Of a stretch of 64,000 nucleotides of DNA, positions 41,566 through 49,993 are shown in pieces (position 1 is the first letter of the stretch; each line of letters opens with the position of its first letter). The stretch spans positions 169,060 to 233,059 of the forward strand of contig CBFHKO010000003.1 in the NCBI GenBank assembly GCA_965656445.1, written 5' to 3'. The position numbers and the translations under genes were made by a program. A model generated the notes under the pieces. It ran no database searches. It was not told where the DNA came from and was given only the letters and a program-made list of their open reading frames with translations. The stretch comes from JAHEJA01 sp965656445. Its GTDB lineage: Bacteria > Pseudomonadota > Alphaproteobacteria > Rhodobacterales > Rhodobacteraceae.

Positions 41566-42297
41566 TCAAGTGAGCGCACGCAGCAGTCGCTTGCGCGATT
41601 CTGGTATTTTGTCAATTTCGACGCCCGTAAACACATGCATCGTGTTCATATCAGGATCAATCACCGCATGATCACTCACCCAGCCGCCCATCAATAAATA
41701 GGTTTTCAACAAAGGCGGCATATCCAAAGTGGCTTGTTTTTTCGATCCCTGCCCTGTGAGCGTTTCAAAATCCACGCGGTTTTGCGACAATCGTTTGGGG
41801 GCAAGGGGTCCCTTGGCCGTGTGATTGTCTCTAAGCCACAAAAACGCATCGCGATAACGTTCGGGATCATTTCCAACAAAGGACGAACACCCAAACAGAC
41901 AGGTTATGCCCTGCTCATCTACGAACGACGTGATCGCAGCCCATGCAACGCGGATCACATCAGGATCATCGCATGAGGGGTCCACGCAGAACCGCCCAAG
42001 CTCTAACATCGGAGAGCTGATTGCTTGCAGCCCAGACAAATCATAAAATTGAGAACCATAACAGCCGCTTATCTCTGCGCCTGTTGCCAAGGGAAGGATA
42101 CGAAAACAGCCAAGCAGAGTGTTCGTTTTTGGCGTTTCAATGAGCACATGCTTGTAAAGGTTATCAAAGGCATCCTCATCAACCCCACCGCGCCCCTGAA
42201 GCGAAAACGCAGCATGCCTAAGCTTTTGACACGCGCGCACATCCGCCTCAGTTTCAGCTAAACGAACGCGATACTTGCCTTTTTCAAACAAAACCAT
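41566..42297 (-). CDS. olsB: L-ornithine N-acyltransferase (OlsB-like)
   Basis: This 243-residue GNAT-like acyltransferase makes lyso-ornithine lipid from acyl-ACP and ornithine. Typical features: Y-R-V-R-L-A-E-T-E-A-D-V-R-A-C-Q-x-L-R near the N-terminus, F-D, L-G-C-F-R-I-L, and E-L-G-R-F-C-V-D-P with L-F-G-C-S-S-F. No olsA lies next to it; bamE is upstream on the same strand with a 21-bp gap. Ornithine lipids are common outer-membrane lipids in roseobacters. Confidence 0.85.
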   Translation of the reverse strand: MVLFEKGKYRVRLAETEADVRACQKLRHAAFSLQGRGGVDEDAFDNLYKHVLIETPKTNTLLGCFRILPLATGAEISGCYGSQFYDLSGLQAISSPMLELGRFCVDPSCDDPDVIRVAWAAITSFVDEQGITCLFGCSSFVGNDPERYRDAFLWLRDNHTAKGPLAPKRLSQNRVDFETLTGQGSKKQATLDMPPLLKTYLLMGGWVSDHAVIDPDMNTMHVFTGVEIDKIPESRKRLLRALT

Positions 42298-42318
42298 TGC
42301 TGTCCATCTGCTTTGTGA

Positions 42319-42774
42319 TCACTCTCCGCCAGAAAATAGCGTTTGCGCATTCATGCCACCGATTGAGCGCAACATACGTTGCAATGCGGTCAATTCATTT
42401 CCGGCGAGCTTGGTATAATTCGGATCAAGTGAAACGATGCGACCGTCTTTCAGTGTATATTGTTCAACACGCGTCAAAACGTCATTGCGATCAAAGCGCA
42501 AAACAACGACCTCACGCGACATCTCTTTGGGTGCGGTTAGCGTAAAGTAACGCACCTTTGAGCGGATATAATAGGCAGCACTGTCACCCACAGGGCTTAT
42601 CTGAGACGGAGCCCCGAGAGATTCACTGATAAAGCCTCGTGTATCCACACCCACAATCAGAGAGGATATATCTTCGACGCTTGGAACATAGCCGTGATTT
42701 CGCAATTGAGGAGCGCAGGCAGCCAGCGTCAAACATCCAATAATCGCCGCTGTCTTGATCGTAAACTGTTTCAT
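42319..42774 (-). CDS. bamE: SmpA/OmlA-family lipoprotein (BamE)
   Basis: This 151-residue outer-membrane lipoprotein is a part of the BAM complex for inserting outer-membrane proteins. The ATG at 42774 gives a signal with lipobox L-A-A-C (lipid Cys20). The BamE pattern follows: G-Y-V-P, L-I-V-G-V-D-T-R, V-L-G-A-P-S appearing as S-L-G-A-P-S, then Y-Y-I-R-S and L-R-F-D-R-N-D-V-L. It is divergent from the yceD gene. Confidence 0.85.
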   Translation of the reverse strand: MKQFTIKTAAIIGCLTLAACAPQLRNHGYVPSVEDISSLIVGVDTRGFISESLGAPSQISPVGDSAAYYIRSKVRYFTLTAPKEMSREVVVLRFDRNDVLTRVEQYTLKDGRIVSLDPNYTKLAGNELTALQRMLRSIGGMNAQTLFSGGE

Positions 42775-42867
42775 ATTGATTCCCACGCCCTCTTGTCCTG
42801 ACAGGTAATGCCCTTTAATTCGATTACACAAAGGATGCCTCAGCATCAAGAAAGGATCACTACAGCA

Positions 42868-43431
42868 ATGACAACACAGTCCGAAACTTTGAGTGTTTTG
42901 CGCGTTGCAGAGCTAAACGAACGCAAAGCTAACAGATTTGAGTTAACCCTCACTGACGCCCAATGTGACAGGATTTCCCAAGAATTGGGGCTTCTTTCAT
43001 TGAAAAAGACCCGTTTCAAAGGGCAGCTTGTCGCCAAGGGGCGGCAGGATTGGCAACTAACTGCCGATCTTGGCGCGACGGTCCAGCAATCCTGCGTTGT
43101 CACCTTAAAACCTGTGTCTACGCGAATCGATACCGTTGTTAAGCGTCGTTTTGTTCCCGAAGAGGATATTCATCAAATCGACGACGAAGAGACGGCCGAG
43201 GTGGAAATCAATCCTGACGAAAGCCTTGATCCGCTTTTGAATGAGATTGATCTGATGGCGATCTTTGTCGAATCTCTGGCGCTTGAGCTGCCAACTTACC
43301 CCAAAGTTGACGGCGCCTCGCTGGAAACCACCGCCTTTACAGAACCTGGCAAGGCCGCACTGAGTGATGATGACGTGAAACCTTTTGCAGGATTGGCCGC
43401 TTTGCGGGATAAAATGCAAAAAGATGATTAA
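42868..43431 (+). CDS. yceD: YceD/DUF177 family protein (23S rRNA accumulation)
   Basis: This 187-residue protein starts at the ATG at 42868, with AAAGGA upstream; the open frame begins earlier. The conserved core includes L-G-A-T-V-Q-Q-S-C-V-V-T-L-K-P-V and the acidic patch D-E-E-T-A-E-V-E-I, with L-A-L-E-L-P-T-Y-P. In many bacteria yceD precedes rpmF-plsX-fabH, as here, and affects 23S rRNA levels. Confidence 0.9.
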   Translation: MTTQSETLSVLRVAELNERKANRFELTLTDAQCDRISQELGLLSLKKTRFKGQLVAKGRQDWQLTADLGATVQQSCVVTLKPVSTRIDTVVKRRFVPEEDIHQIDDEETAEVEINPDESLDPLLNEIDLMAIFVESLALELPTYPKVDGASLETTAFTEPGKAALSDDDVKPFAGLAALRDKMQKDD

Positions 43432-43583
43432 TTCGCGCCAATGCCCCCTTGCACAATTTGCAAATCCCAGTATTTTCGTGCCTTCTTGAGAAATTAAGTT
43501 GTACTTTGTGGGCGTTTGATAGTATGCGCCTCTGGTACACGAACGGAACCAAGGGCCTAGCCCTTAAAGATTGAGGTTGAGGC

Positions 43584-43790
43584 ATGGCTGTCCAACAGAA
43601 CAAAGTATCAAAATCACGCCGCAACAATCGTCGCGCACACGACTCATTGGTTGCAGCAAACCCAAATGAATGCTCAAACTGTGGCGAACTAAAGCGTCCG
43701 CACCACGTATGCGCATCTTGCGGCCACTACAGCGAACGCGAAGTCGTTTCTATGGTTGACGAGATCGATCTGGACGAAGACGCAGCATAA
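43584..43790 (+). CDS. rpmF: Ribosomal protein bL32
   Basis: This 68-residue 50S protein starts M-A-V-Q-Q-N-K-V-S-K-S-R-R and has a full zinc ribbon C-x2-C (C-S-N-C) and C-x2-C (C-A-S-C). The 152-bp gap before it (43432-43583) holds a small hairpin AAGGGC-CTA-GCCCTT at 43551-43565 and may contain its promoter. Confidence 0.98.
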   Translation: MAVQQNKVSKSRRNNRRAHDSLVAANPNECSNCGELKRPHHVCASCGHYSEREVVSMVDEIDLDEDAA

Positions 43791-43804
43791 GCATCAGATC
43801 GCTC

Positions 43805-44899
43805 ATGACCGCTTCGACACAACAGACGAATGTGGTGCCTGAGCGCACTGTTCTTAGCATTGACGCCATGGGCGGAGATCTTGGACCGGCGGCTGTAGTC
43901 GCCGGTGTTTCACGTTCTGCAAAGCGCTTTCCAGAGGTAGACTTCATTCTTCACGGCCCCCAAGACAAGCTTGTCAAACTCGTTGGTAAGCGGAAAAACC
44001 TTGCGGGCCGCGTCACGATTTGTGATGCCGAAGACGTTGTGAGCATGGATGACAAACCAAGCCACATCGTCAGACACGGCAAAAAGACCTCCATGTGGTC
44101 AGCGATTGAGTCCGTGAAACAAGGAGATGCACAGGGATGTGTCTCTTGTGGCAACACAGGCGCCTTGATGGCCGTGAGCATGATGCGCCTTCGCAAAGTG
44201 CCAGGTGTGAACCGCCCTGCTATTGCGATTTTATGGCCCTCGCGCAATCCGAGCGGCTTTAATGTGATGTTAGACGTCGGCGCAGATATCAAAGCGGATG
44301 AAAACGATCTCTTGCAATATGCCTTGATGGGTGTGTCCTACGCACGCAACGGGTTAGAAATTGCAAAACCCCGTGTGGGTCTTTTGAACGTCGGAACCGA
44401 AGAGCATAAAGGCCGCGCTGAGCTAAAGCTCGCACATGAACTGATAAGCGCAAACGCGGAAAGTGCAAATTTCGACTTTGTCGGCTTTGTCGAAGGGGGC
44501 GATATCCCCGGAAACGCCTGTGATGTGATCATTACAGATGGGTTTACAGGCAACATTGCTCTAAAAACGGGCGAAGGCACCGCAGGCCTTATTGGGGATT
44601 TGTTGAAAGAGGCGTTCAAATTTTCGCCCCTCTCCCGCCTTGCCTCCTTGCTCGCGGTTACCTCACTTAGACGCCTTAAGAAACGCATCGATCCGCGCCG
44701 TGTGAATGGCGGTGTGTTCTTGGGATTGAATGGCACCGTAGTGAAATCGCATGGATCCTCTGATGCCACAGGCGTCTCGGCCGCAATCGGGCTTGCCGTG
44801 CGTTTGGCACAATCACAATTCACTCAGAAAATTGCGGCACGGGTTGCATCCATCAAACCGATAGAGCAGGATGTCTCAAATCGGGTGGGAACGGAATAA
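43805..44899 (+). CDS. plsX: Phosphate acyltransferase PlsX
   Basis: PlsX makes acyl-phosphate from acyl-ACP for phospholipid synthesis. The 364-residue protein has an N-terminal L-S-I-D-A-M-G-G-D-L-G-P, S-C-G-N-T-G-A-L-M-A, L-N-V-G-T-E-E-H-K-G and D-G-F-T-G-N-I-A-L-K. It lies between rpmF and fabH, the usual order. Confidence 0.97.
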   Translation: MTASTQQTNVVPERTVLSIDAMGGDLGPAAVVAGVSRSAKRFPEVDFILHGPQDKLVKLVGKRKNLAGRVTICDAEDVVSMDDKPSHIVRHGKKTSMWSAIESVKQGDAQGCVSCGNTGALMAVSMMRLRKVPGVNRPAIAILWPSRNPSGFNVMLDVGADIKADENDLLQYALMGVSYARNGLEIAKPRVGLLNVGTEEHKGRAELKLAHELISANAESANFDFVGFVEGGDIPGNACDVIITDGFTGNIALKTGEGTAGLIGDLLKEAFKFSPLSRLASLLAVTSLRRLKKRIDPRRVNGGVFLGLNGTVVKSHGSSDATGVSAAIGLAVRLAQSQFTQKIAARVASIKPIEQDVSNRVGTE

Positions 44900-44903
44900 A
44901 ATT

Positions 44904-45875
44904 ATGACCATTAGGGCCGTCGTTAAGGGAATTGGACACTATCTTCCTGAAAGAATTGTGCCGAATTCTGAATTCGAACAGATGATTGATACGACCGATG
45001 AATGGATTACCTCTCGTTCTGGAATTAAAAGACGCCATTTCGCGGCCGAGGGTGAATTCACCTCAGATTTAGCGATCAAAGCCGGTCAGCGCGCGCTTGC
45101 GGATGCGGGGCTTGAGGCCAATGATTTAGATGCGATCATTGTTGCGACATCCACTGCGGATCTGACATTTCCCTCTGCGGCAACTATGGTCCAACATGGA
45201 TTGGGAATGACACGCGGCTTTGCCTTTGATGTTCAAGCCGTCTGTGCAGGGTTCATCTTTGCATTGTCCAATGCAAACGCGCAAATCATATCAGGCCAAG
45301 CCAAGCGCGTCATGGTGATCGGGGCGGAAACCTTTAGCCGACTAATGGATTGGAACGATCGCGGCACATGCGTCTTGTTCGGGGACGGCGCAGGGGCCTT
45401 GATCCTTGAAGCCCAAGACGGCAATGGCACCAAAGAGGATCGCGGCATTCTCTCTGTTGATCTGAATTCTGACGGATCACACCGCGATATTCTCTATGTG
45501 GATGGTGGGGTTTCGACCTCAAAAACAGGGTTCTTGCGCATGGAGGGCAAAGAAGTCTTCCGTCACGCGGTTGAGAAGCTCGCTCGAACAGCGCAAACAG
45601 CAATGGATCGCGCATCCGTCACGTCAGACGACGTCGATTGGGTCATCCCCCACCAAGCCAACATTCGAATTATCAACGGAACCGCCAAAAAGATGGGCGT
45701 GCCAGAGGATAAAGTGGTCGTCACAGTCCAAGATCACGGAAATACATCTGCGGCCTCTATTCCACTGGCGATGTCCGTTGCAAAGGCCGAAGGCAAACTC
45801 AAACCAGGCCAATTGGTCGTTACCGAAGCTATTGGGGGCGGTCTTGCATGGGGGGCAGTTGTGCTTCGATGGTGA
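44904..45875 (+). CDS. fabH: 3-oxoacyl-ACP synthase III
   Basis: FabH starts fatty-acid synthesis by condensing acetyl-CoA with malonyl-ACP. The 323 residues begin at the ATG at 44904. The frame is open from inside plsX, but the conserved N-terminus I-G-H-Y-L-P-E fits this start. The catalytic Cys is in V-Q-A-V-C-A-G-F, the His in V-I-P-H-Q-A-N and the Asn in G-N-T-S-A-A-S; W-I-T-S-R-S-G-I is present. It lies 4 bp after plsX. Confidence 0.97.
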   Translation: MTIRAVVKGIGHYLPERIVPNSEFEQMIDTTDEWITSRSGIKRRHFAAEGEFTSDLAIKAGQRALADAGLEANDLDAIIVATSTADLTFPSAATMVQHGLGMTRGFAFDVQAVCAGFIFALSNANAQIISGQAKRVMVIGAETFSRLMDWNDRGTCVLFGDGAGALILEAQDGNGTKEDRGILSVDLNSDGSHRDILYVDGGVSTSKTGFLRMEGKEVFRHAVEKLARTAQTAMDRASVTSDDVDWVIPHQANIRIINGTAKKMGVPEDKVVVTVQDHGNTSAASIPLAMSVAKAEGKLKPGQLVVTEAIGGGLAWGAVVLRW

Positions 45876-45945
45876 TGCCAGAGGTTGATTTTCATTAAAT
45901 TTCAGTGAAATACAGCCTAATTTGCACCTAATATTGCCATAAATA

Positions 45946-45975
45946 TTGACTCATATTTTTTTTCAACACTAAGAT
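45946..45975 (+). promoter_or_regulatory. Sigma-70-type promoter for ihfA
   Basis: A -35 TTGACT (45946-45951) and a -10 TAAGAT (45970-45975) are 18 bp apart, with a T-rich spacer, 21 bp before the ihfA ATG. Read by eye only. Confidence 0.5.
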
Positions 45976-45996
45976 TATCAAAACAGGGGAAATAGA

Positions 45997-46299
45997 ATGA
46001 CGGAAAAAACGTTAACTCGAATGGATTTGAGCGAAGCGATCTATAAGCAGGTTGGTCTTTCACGCAATGAATCAGCTGACCTCGTTGAAAGCGTATTGAA
46101 CCATATCTCTGACGCTTTGGTTGAAGGTAACAATGTAAAAATCTCGTCTTTTGGCACCTTTAGCGTGCGGGACAAAAGCGAACGCATTGGCCGCAATCCG
46201 AAAACAGGCGAAGAAGTCCCAATTACTCCGCGCCGCGTTTTGACGTTCCGCCCCTCGCATTTGATGAAAGAACGCGTTGCGGCCGGCAACAAAAAATAG
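45997..46299 (+). CDS. ihfA: Integration host factor subunit alpha
   Basis: This 100-residue DNA-bending protein forms the IHF heterodimer. Typical features: T-L-T-R-M-D-L-S-E-A-I-Y, K-I-S-S-F-G-T-F, the arm tip G-R-N-P-K-T-G-E-E-V-P-I and R-R-V-L-T-F-R-P-S. The MerR gene follows 19 bp later. Confidence 0.97.
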   Translation: MTEKTLTRMDLSEAIYKQVGLSRNESADLVESVLNHISDALVEGNNVKISSFGTFSVRDKSERIGRNPKTGEEVPITPRRVLTFRPSHLMKERVAAGNKK

Positions 46300-46318
46300 C
46301 TAGGCCACATCAGAGATC

Positions 46319-46990
46319 ATGCAAAAATCAGCCGATGCTTTCCGCACAATTAGCGAAGTTGCCGAATGGCTAGATGTGCCAACGCATGTCTTGCGCTTTT
46401 GGGAAAGCAAGTTTTCACAGATCAAACCCCTGAAACGTGCAGGTGGGCGTCGCTATTATCGTCCCAAAGACATGTTGTTGATCGGTGGCATCAAACAGCT
46501 TTTGCATGAGGATGGACTAACCATCAAAGGCGCTCAAAAATTGTTGAAGGATCAAGGGATCAAACATGTGATGTCCCTGTCCCAACCTTTGGACCCAAGC
46601 GTCGATATCAGCGATGAGGCCGATTTAACACCAGATCCGATGCCAGAGGCCGTTGAAGCACCTCAGCAAGAGCCCACTATCGAGGCGCCTGTTGTCCCTC
46701 AGCCAGAACCAGAGATGCCCAGTGCAGAGGTTATTCCGCTTAAGCCTGTCACTGAGGTATCGCAGCCAAGCCTCTTTGACGATGATGATCAGCTAAATTT
46801 CTGGGCCGATGAAGATGAGCCTGCCGCAAATACGGCACATGCCCCCAATACACCAACGCGCCCTGCTCCTGAAGCAACCTTTGAAAGCCTAAGCGCCCAT
46901 ATTGCACAGGCATCTGTCACACCAACCCAAAAGGCGGACCTCAGCCCTATCATGGACCAGATGCGGGCATTCTTGAAAAAAAATGGCTAA
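46319..46990 (+). CDS. MerR-family transcriptional regulator
   Basis: This 223-residue protein has an N-terminal MerR DNA-binding domain: F-R-T-I-S-E-V-A-E-W-L-D-V-P, H-V-L-R-F-W-E-S-K-F, R-R-Y-Y-R-P-K-D. The usual effector domain is missing. A long Pro/Glu-rich disordered linker follows (about residues 100-200), with a final helix M-D-Q-M-R-A-F-L. The ihfA-merR pair is normal for Rhodobacterales. The targets are unknown. Confidence 0.9.
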   Translation: MQKSADAFRTISEVAEWLDVPTHVLRFWESKFSQIKPLKRAGGRRYYRPKDMLLIGGIKQLLHEDGLTIKGAQKLLKDQGIKHVMSLSQPLDPSVDISDEADLTPDPMPEAVEAPQQEPTIEAPVVPQPEPEMPSAEVIPLKPVTEVSQPSLFDDDDQLNFWADEDEPAANTAHAPNTPTRPAPEATFESLSAHIAQASVTPTQKADLSPIMDQMRAFLKKNG

Positions 46991-47047
46991 CTGGGGCCGA
47001 TTTACGCTTGCGACTGCGGCGAAAAACAGTAAGACACGACGTATAGT

Positions 47048-47124
47048 CGGGCTATAGCGCAGCCTGGTAGCGCGTCCGTCTGGGGGACGGAAGGTCGCAG
47101 GTTCGAGTCCTGCTAGCCCGACCA
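47048..47124 (+). tRNA. tRNA-Pro (GGG)
   Basis: This 77-nt cloverleaf has acceptor CGGGCTA paired with TAGCCCG, D arm GCGC/GCGC, anticodon stem TCCGT/ACGGA with loop CTGGGGG (anticodon GGG), T arm GCAGG/CCTGC, and CCA encoded. Confidence 0.96.
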
Positions 47125-47209
47125 ACAACATCGCCCGTGTCCGCAAGGATCGGGCGATTTGTGTATCAAGCGGTGCTATAAACATAGCCACCCAAAGGGA
47201 GAATTTGTT

Positions 47210-48286
47210 ATGACCGGCGTTTTGCCTAGCCAATCCATCAAAACATTGATTTCCAAAGGCGTTTTATCGGCTTCTCCTGAAATTATTGAGGCACAAATCC
47301 AACCTGCCTCTCTCGATCTGAGGCTTGGCACCACAGCATGGCGTGTGCGTGCCTCTTTTCTCGCGGGTAAAGATCGCACAGTGATGGACCGCTTGTCCGA
47401 ATTCGAAATGCATCAGGTTGACCTCTCACAGGGGGCGGTTCTTGAAAAGGGCTGCGTCTATGTGGTTCCCTTGATGGAGACATTAGATTTAAGCGATGAT
47501 TTACAAGCCGTCGCAAATGCCAAAAGCTCAACTGGGCGTTTGGATTTGCTGACGCGTGTCATTACAGATGGTGGCACCGAATTTGACCGTATCCCGTCGG
47601 GCTACACTGGCCCCCTCTTTGCCGAGATTTGTCCAAGATCGTTTTCCGTTTTGGTGCGTCCTGGGATGCGTTTGAACCAAATCAGGTTCCGTCAAGGCCA
47701 AGCGATCCTCGACGATCACGAATTAGAAACGCTACACGACACAGACACACTCGTCTCTGGAACCGCTGTGATCGACGAAGGTTTAGGATTTTCCGTTGAT
47801 CTCAAGCCCGCCTCTGGCACCCTTGTTGGTTATCGCGCCAAACCTCATACAGGTGTCATCGACCTTGACCGCATCGGGGCCTATGATCCCGCTGAATTTT
47901 GGGAAGAATTGCACAGCTCAAACGGTCAGATCATCCTTGATCCTGGTGCTTTTTATATTCTTGTGAGCCAAGAAGCGGTTCACATTCCTCCAGCCTATGC
48001 CGCCGAGATGGCGCCATTTTTGGCAATGGTGGGTGAATTCCGCGTCCATTACGCGGGCTTTTTTGATCCCGGTTTTGGGCACGCTGCCGCAGGCGGTCAT
48101 GGATCGCGCGGTGTATTAGAAGTCCGCTGTCACGAAGCGCCTTTTGTGCTTGAACATGGTCAAGTGGTGGGACGCTTGGTCTATGAACGCATGTCCGAAA
48201 TCCCCGAACAAATCTACGGGGCCGATATTGCGTCAAATTATCAGGGCCAAGGCCTGAAATTATCCAAACATTTCAAAAGCGTGTAA
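47210..48286 (+). CDS. dcd: dCTP deaminase, tandem-domain form
   Basis: This enzyme deaminates dCTP to dUTP for thymidylate synthesis. The ATG at 47210 has AAAGGGAG upstream. At 358 residues the protein is nearly twice the size of E. coli Dcd. The first domain has I-Q-P-A-S-L-D-L-R-L-G and A-N-A-K-S-S-T-G-R-L-D (about residues 30-190). The second half repeats the fold, with A-F-Y-I-L-V-S-Q-E, G-F-F-D-P-G-F-G and a second L-E-V-R-C-H-E. The catalytic-type Ser-Ser-x-Gly-Arg is seen only in the first half, so the second may be structural. Confidence 0.88.
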   Translation: MTGVLPSQSIKTLISKGVLSASPEIIEAQIQPASLDLRLGTTAWRVRASFLAGKDRTVMDRLSEFEMHQVDLSQGAVLEKGCVYVVPLMETLDLSDDLQAVANAKSSTGRLDLLTRVITDGGTEFDRIPSGYTGPLFAEICPRSFSVLVRPGMRLNQIRFRQGQAILDDHELETLHDTDTLVSGTAVIDEGLGFSVDLKPASGTLVGYRAKPHTGVIDLDRIGAYDPAEFWEELHSSNGQIILDPGAFYILVSQEAVHIPPAYAAEMAPFLAMVGEFRVHYAGFFDPGFGHAAAGGHGSRGVLEVRCHEAPFVLEHGQVVGRLVYERMSEIPEQIYGADIASNYQGQGLKLSKHFKSV

Positions 48287-48479
48287 GACGACGCGCAGCG
48301 CGCATAGACTGTTTCACGCGCTTTTGGCTGTTCTTATCCCACGGCGAATTTTCGCCACCAGCTTGCGGATCTTTGCCAGCCGAACGGTCTTTGCGATCAA
48401 AGGCGGCATTTACCCCTTTGTTGATGAGTTTATTCATTAAAGGGCGCAAAATCATGCGCAAGATCATATTCAAATTCAT
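48273..48479 (-). CDS. 68-residue basic hypothetical protein
   Basis: The start has AGGAGA upstream. The protein opens with an amphipathic helix M-N-L-N-M-I-L-R-M-I-L-R-P-L-M-N-K and ends in a basic tail (K-R-V-K-Q-S-M-R-A-A-R-R). Its 3' end overlaps the convergent dcd gene by 14 bp. It looks like short Rhodobacterales hypotheticals; function unknown. Confidence 0.65.
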   Translation of the reverse strand: MNLNMILRMILRPLMNKLINKGVNAAFDRKDRSAGKDPQAGGENSPWDKNSQKRVKQSMRAARRLTRF

Positions 48480-48533
48480 GCCATTTCTCCTATTTGTGTC
48501 ACGCTACCATAGTATTCAGGTCAAATTATGGCG

Positions 48534-49190
48534 CTATTCGTCTTCTTCGAACAATTCTGGTTGATCGTCGTCATCGTCGTCTTGCTCTATGCCTCCAAGT
48601 GTCGGAGGCAATCGGCTCTCTAGCAATCCAGCAGAACGTAATTCTTTGACACCAGGCAAATCACGCGCGCTTTCAAGGCCGAAGTGATCCAAAAAGGACT
48701 GCGTCACAACAAAGGTCACAGGTCGCCCAGGCGTCATCTTGCGACGGCCAAAGCGGATCCATTCCATTTCTAACAGCTGATCAATCGTGCCACGCGACAC
48801 GCTGACACCCCGAATTTCCTCGATTTCGGCACGTGTGACGGGTTGGTGATAAGCAATAATTGCCAAGGTCTCGATAGCGGCACGGCTCAATTTACGGGTT
48901 TCCACGGTTTCCTTTTGCATCAAGAAACTCAAATCCCCCGCCGTGCGAAAGGCCCACGCTTCTCCAATTTTCACAACACGCACGCCGCGCCCGTCATAGC
49001 GCTTGCGCAGATAACTCAGCGCTTCGGCGGCGTTACACCCATGCGGCATACGATCATTCAGCTCTTTGATCGTCACAGGGTCCGCTGAGGCAAATAAAAT
49101 CGCCTCGACCATCCGTTCTTGTTCCGCCATGGGTGGCGCTTCAAAAAGGCTTGTGTTTTCAGGCTGTTGCACATCATCCATCATCGGCAT
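48534..49190 (-). CDS. scpB: Segregation and condensation protein B
   Basis: ScpB is the winged-helix partner of the Smc-ScpA condensin. In the 218 residues, M-V-E-A-I-L-F-A-S-A-D-P-V, A-A-I-E-T-L-A-I-I-A-Y-H-Q-P-V-T-R-A-E-I and I-R-G-V-S-V-S-R-G-T are conserved. The C-terminus is a run of Asp and Glu. It overlaps the scpA end by 17 bp. Confidence 0.95.
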   Translation of the reverse strand: MPMMDDVQQPENTSLFEAPPMAEQERMVEAILFASADPVTIKELNDRMPHGCNAAEALSYLRKRYDGRGVRVVKIGEAWAFRTAGDLSFLMQKETVETRKLSRAAIETLAIIAYHQPVTRAEIEEIRGVSVSRGTIDQLLEMEWIRFGRRKMTPGRPVTFVVTQSFLDHFGLESARDLPGVKELRSAGLLESRLPPTLGGIEQDDDDDDQPELFEEDE

Positions 49191-49980
49191 CGTCTACTTT
49201 TCTAAGTTCAATCGGGGCAAATGTATCGCTCTGGCGCAATTCCACTTTGCCCGCTTTGGCCAATTCCAAGGAGGCGGCGAATGTGGCCGCAGTGGCCGCG
49301 CGCCGACGAATAGGATCACCAGTCCACCCGGGCGGGAGATAGGCGGACAGAGACGTCCATTCACCTGCAAATCCAATCAAACCCCGCATCGTTTCAAGGG
49401 CTTGTTCCATTGTATAAACGTTGTCACGATCCATAACAAAGGGGCGGAATTCGTCGCGGGTTCGGATGCGCGAATAGCCTTGCATCAAATCCAAAAGCGT
49501 GGCCGTATATTTCACCTTGCGCACCCGCTCCATCGTTTCTGGAACGCCACGTGGAAAAAAATCGCGACCCAATTGATCCCGCGCCATCAATTTGGCGGCC
49601 GCATCGCGCATTGCTTGCAATCGCTCCAATTGAAAGGCGAGATGCGCGGCTAATTCTTCGCCAGAGGGACCGTCATCTTTGGGATCAGGTGGCAGCAAGA
49701 GGCGCGATTTTAGAAACGCGAGCCATGCCGCCATCACGAGGTAATCGGCCGCCAGCTCAAGACGTAACTCTTTGGCCCTTTCAACAAAGGCTAAATATTG
49801 CTGTGCGAGGTGAAGGATTGAAATCTTGCGAAGGTCTACTTTTTGCGTACGTGACAGACTCAACAGCACATCAAGCGGTCCTTCAAAGCCATCCACATCA
49901 ATAATCAACGCTTCAGCAGCCAGACGATCCGCAACGGATTGCCCCTGATCAAAGTCAAATTGCGCGTCAGCCTCTTGCAT
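49174..49980 (-). CDS. scpA: Segregation and condensation protein A
   Basis: ScpA is the kleisin subunit that bridges Smc heads. Typical stretches: F-E-G-P-L-D-V-L-L-S-L, K-V-D-L-R-K-I-S-I, A-D-Y-L-V-M-A-A-W-L-A-F-L-K-S-R-L-L-L-P and the C-terminal winged helix. The start at 49980 (M-Q-E-A-D) has AGGA 5 nt upstream; an ATG two codons earlier lacks a site. It is 13 bp after nagZ, in the chain SPOR-nagZ-scpA-scpB. Confidence 0.94.
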   Translation of the reverse strand: MQEADAQFDFDQGQSVADRLAAEALIIDVDGFEGPLDVLLSLSRTQKVDLRKISILHLAQQYLAFVERAKELRLELAADYLVMAAWLAFLKSRLLLPPDPKDDGPSGEELAAHLAFQLERLQAMRDAAAKLMARDQLGRDFFPRGVPETMERVRKVKYTATLLDLMQGYSRIRTRDEFRPFVMDRDNVYTMEQALETMRGLIGFAGEWTSLSAYLPPGWTGDPIRRRAATAATFAASLELAKAGKVELRQSDTFAPIELRKVDDADDG

Positions 49981-49993
49981 GCTCATCCTGTGG

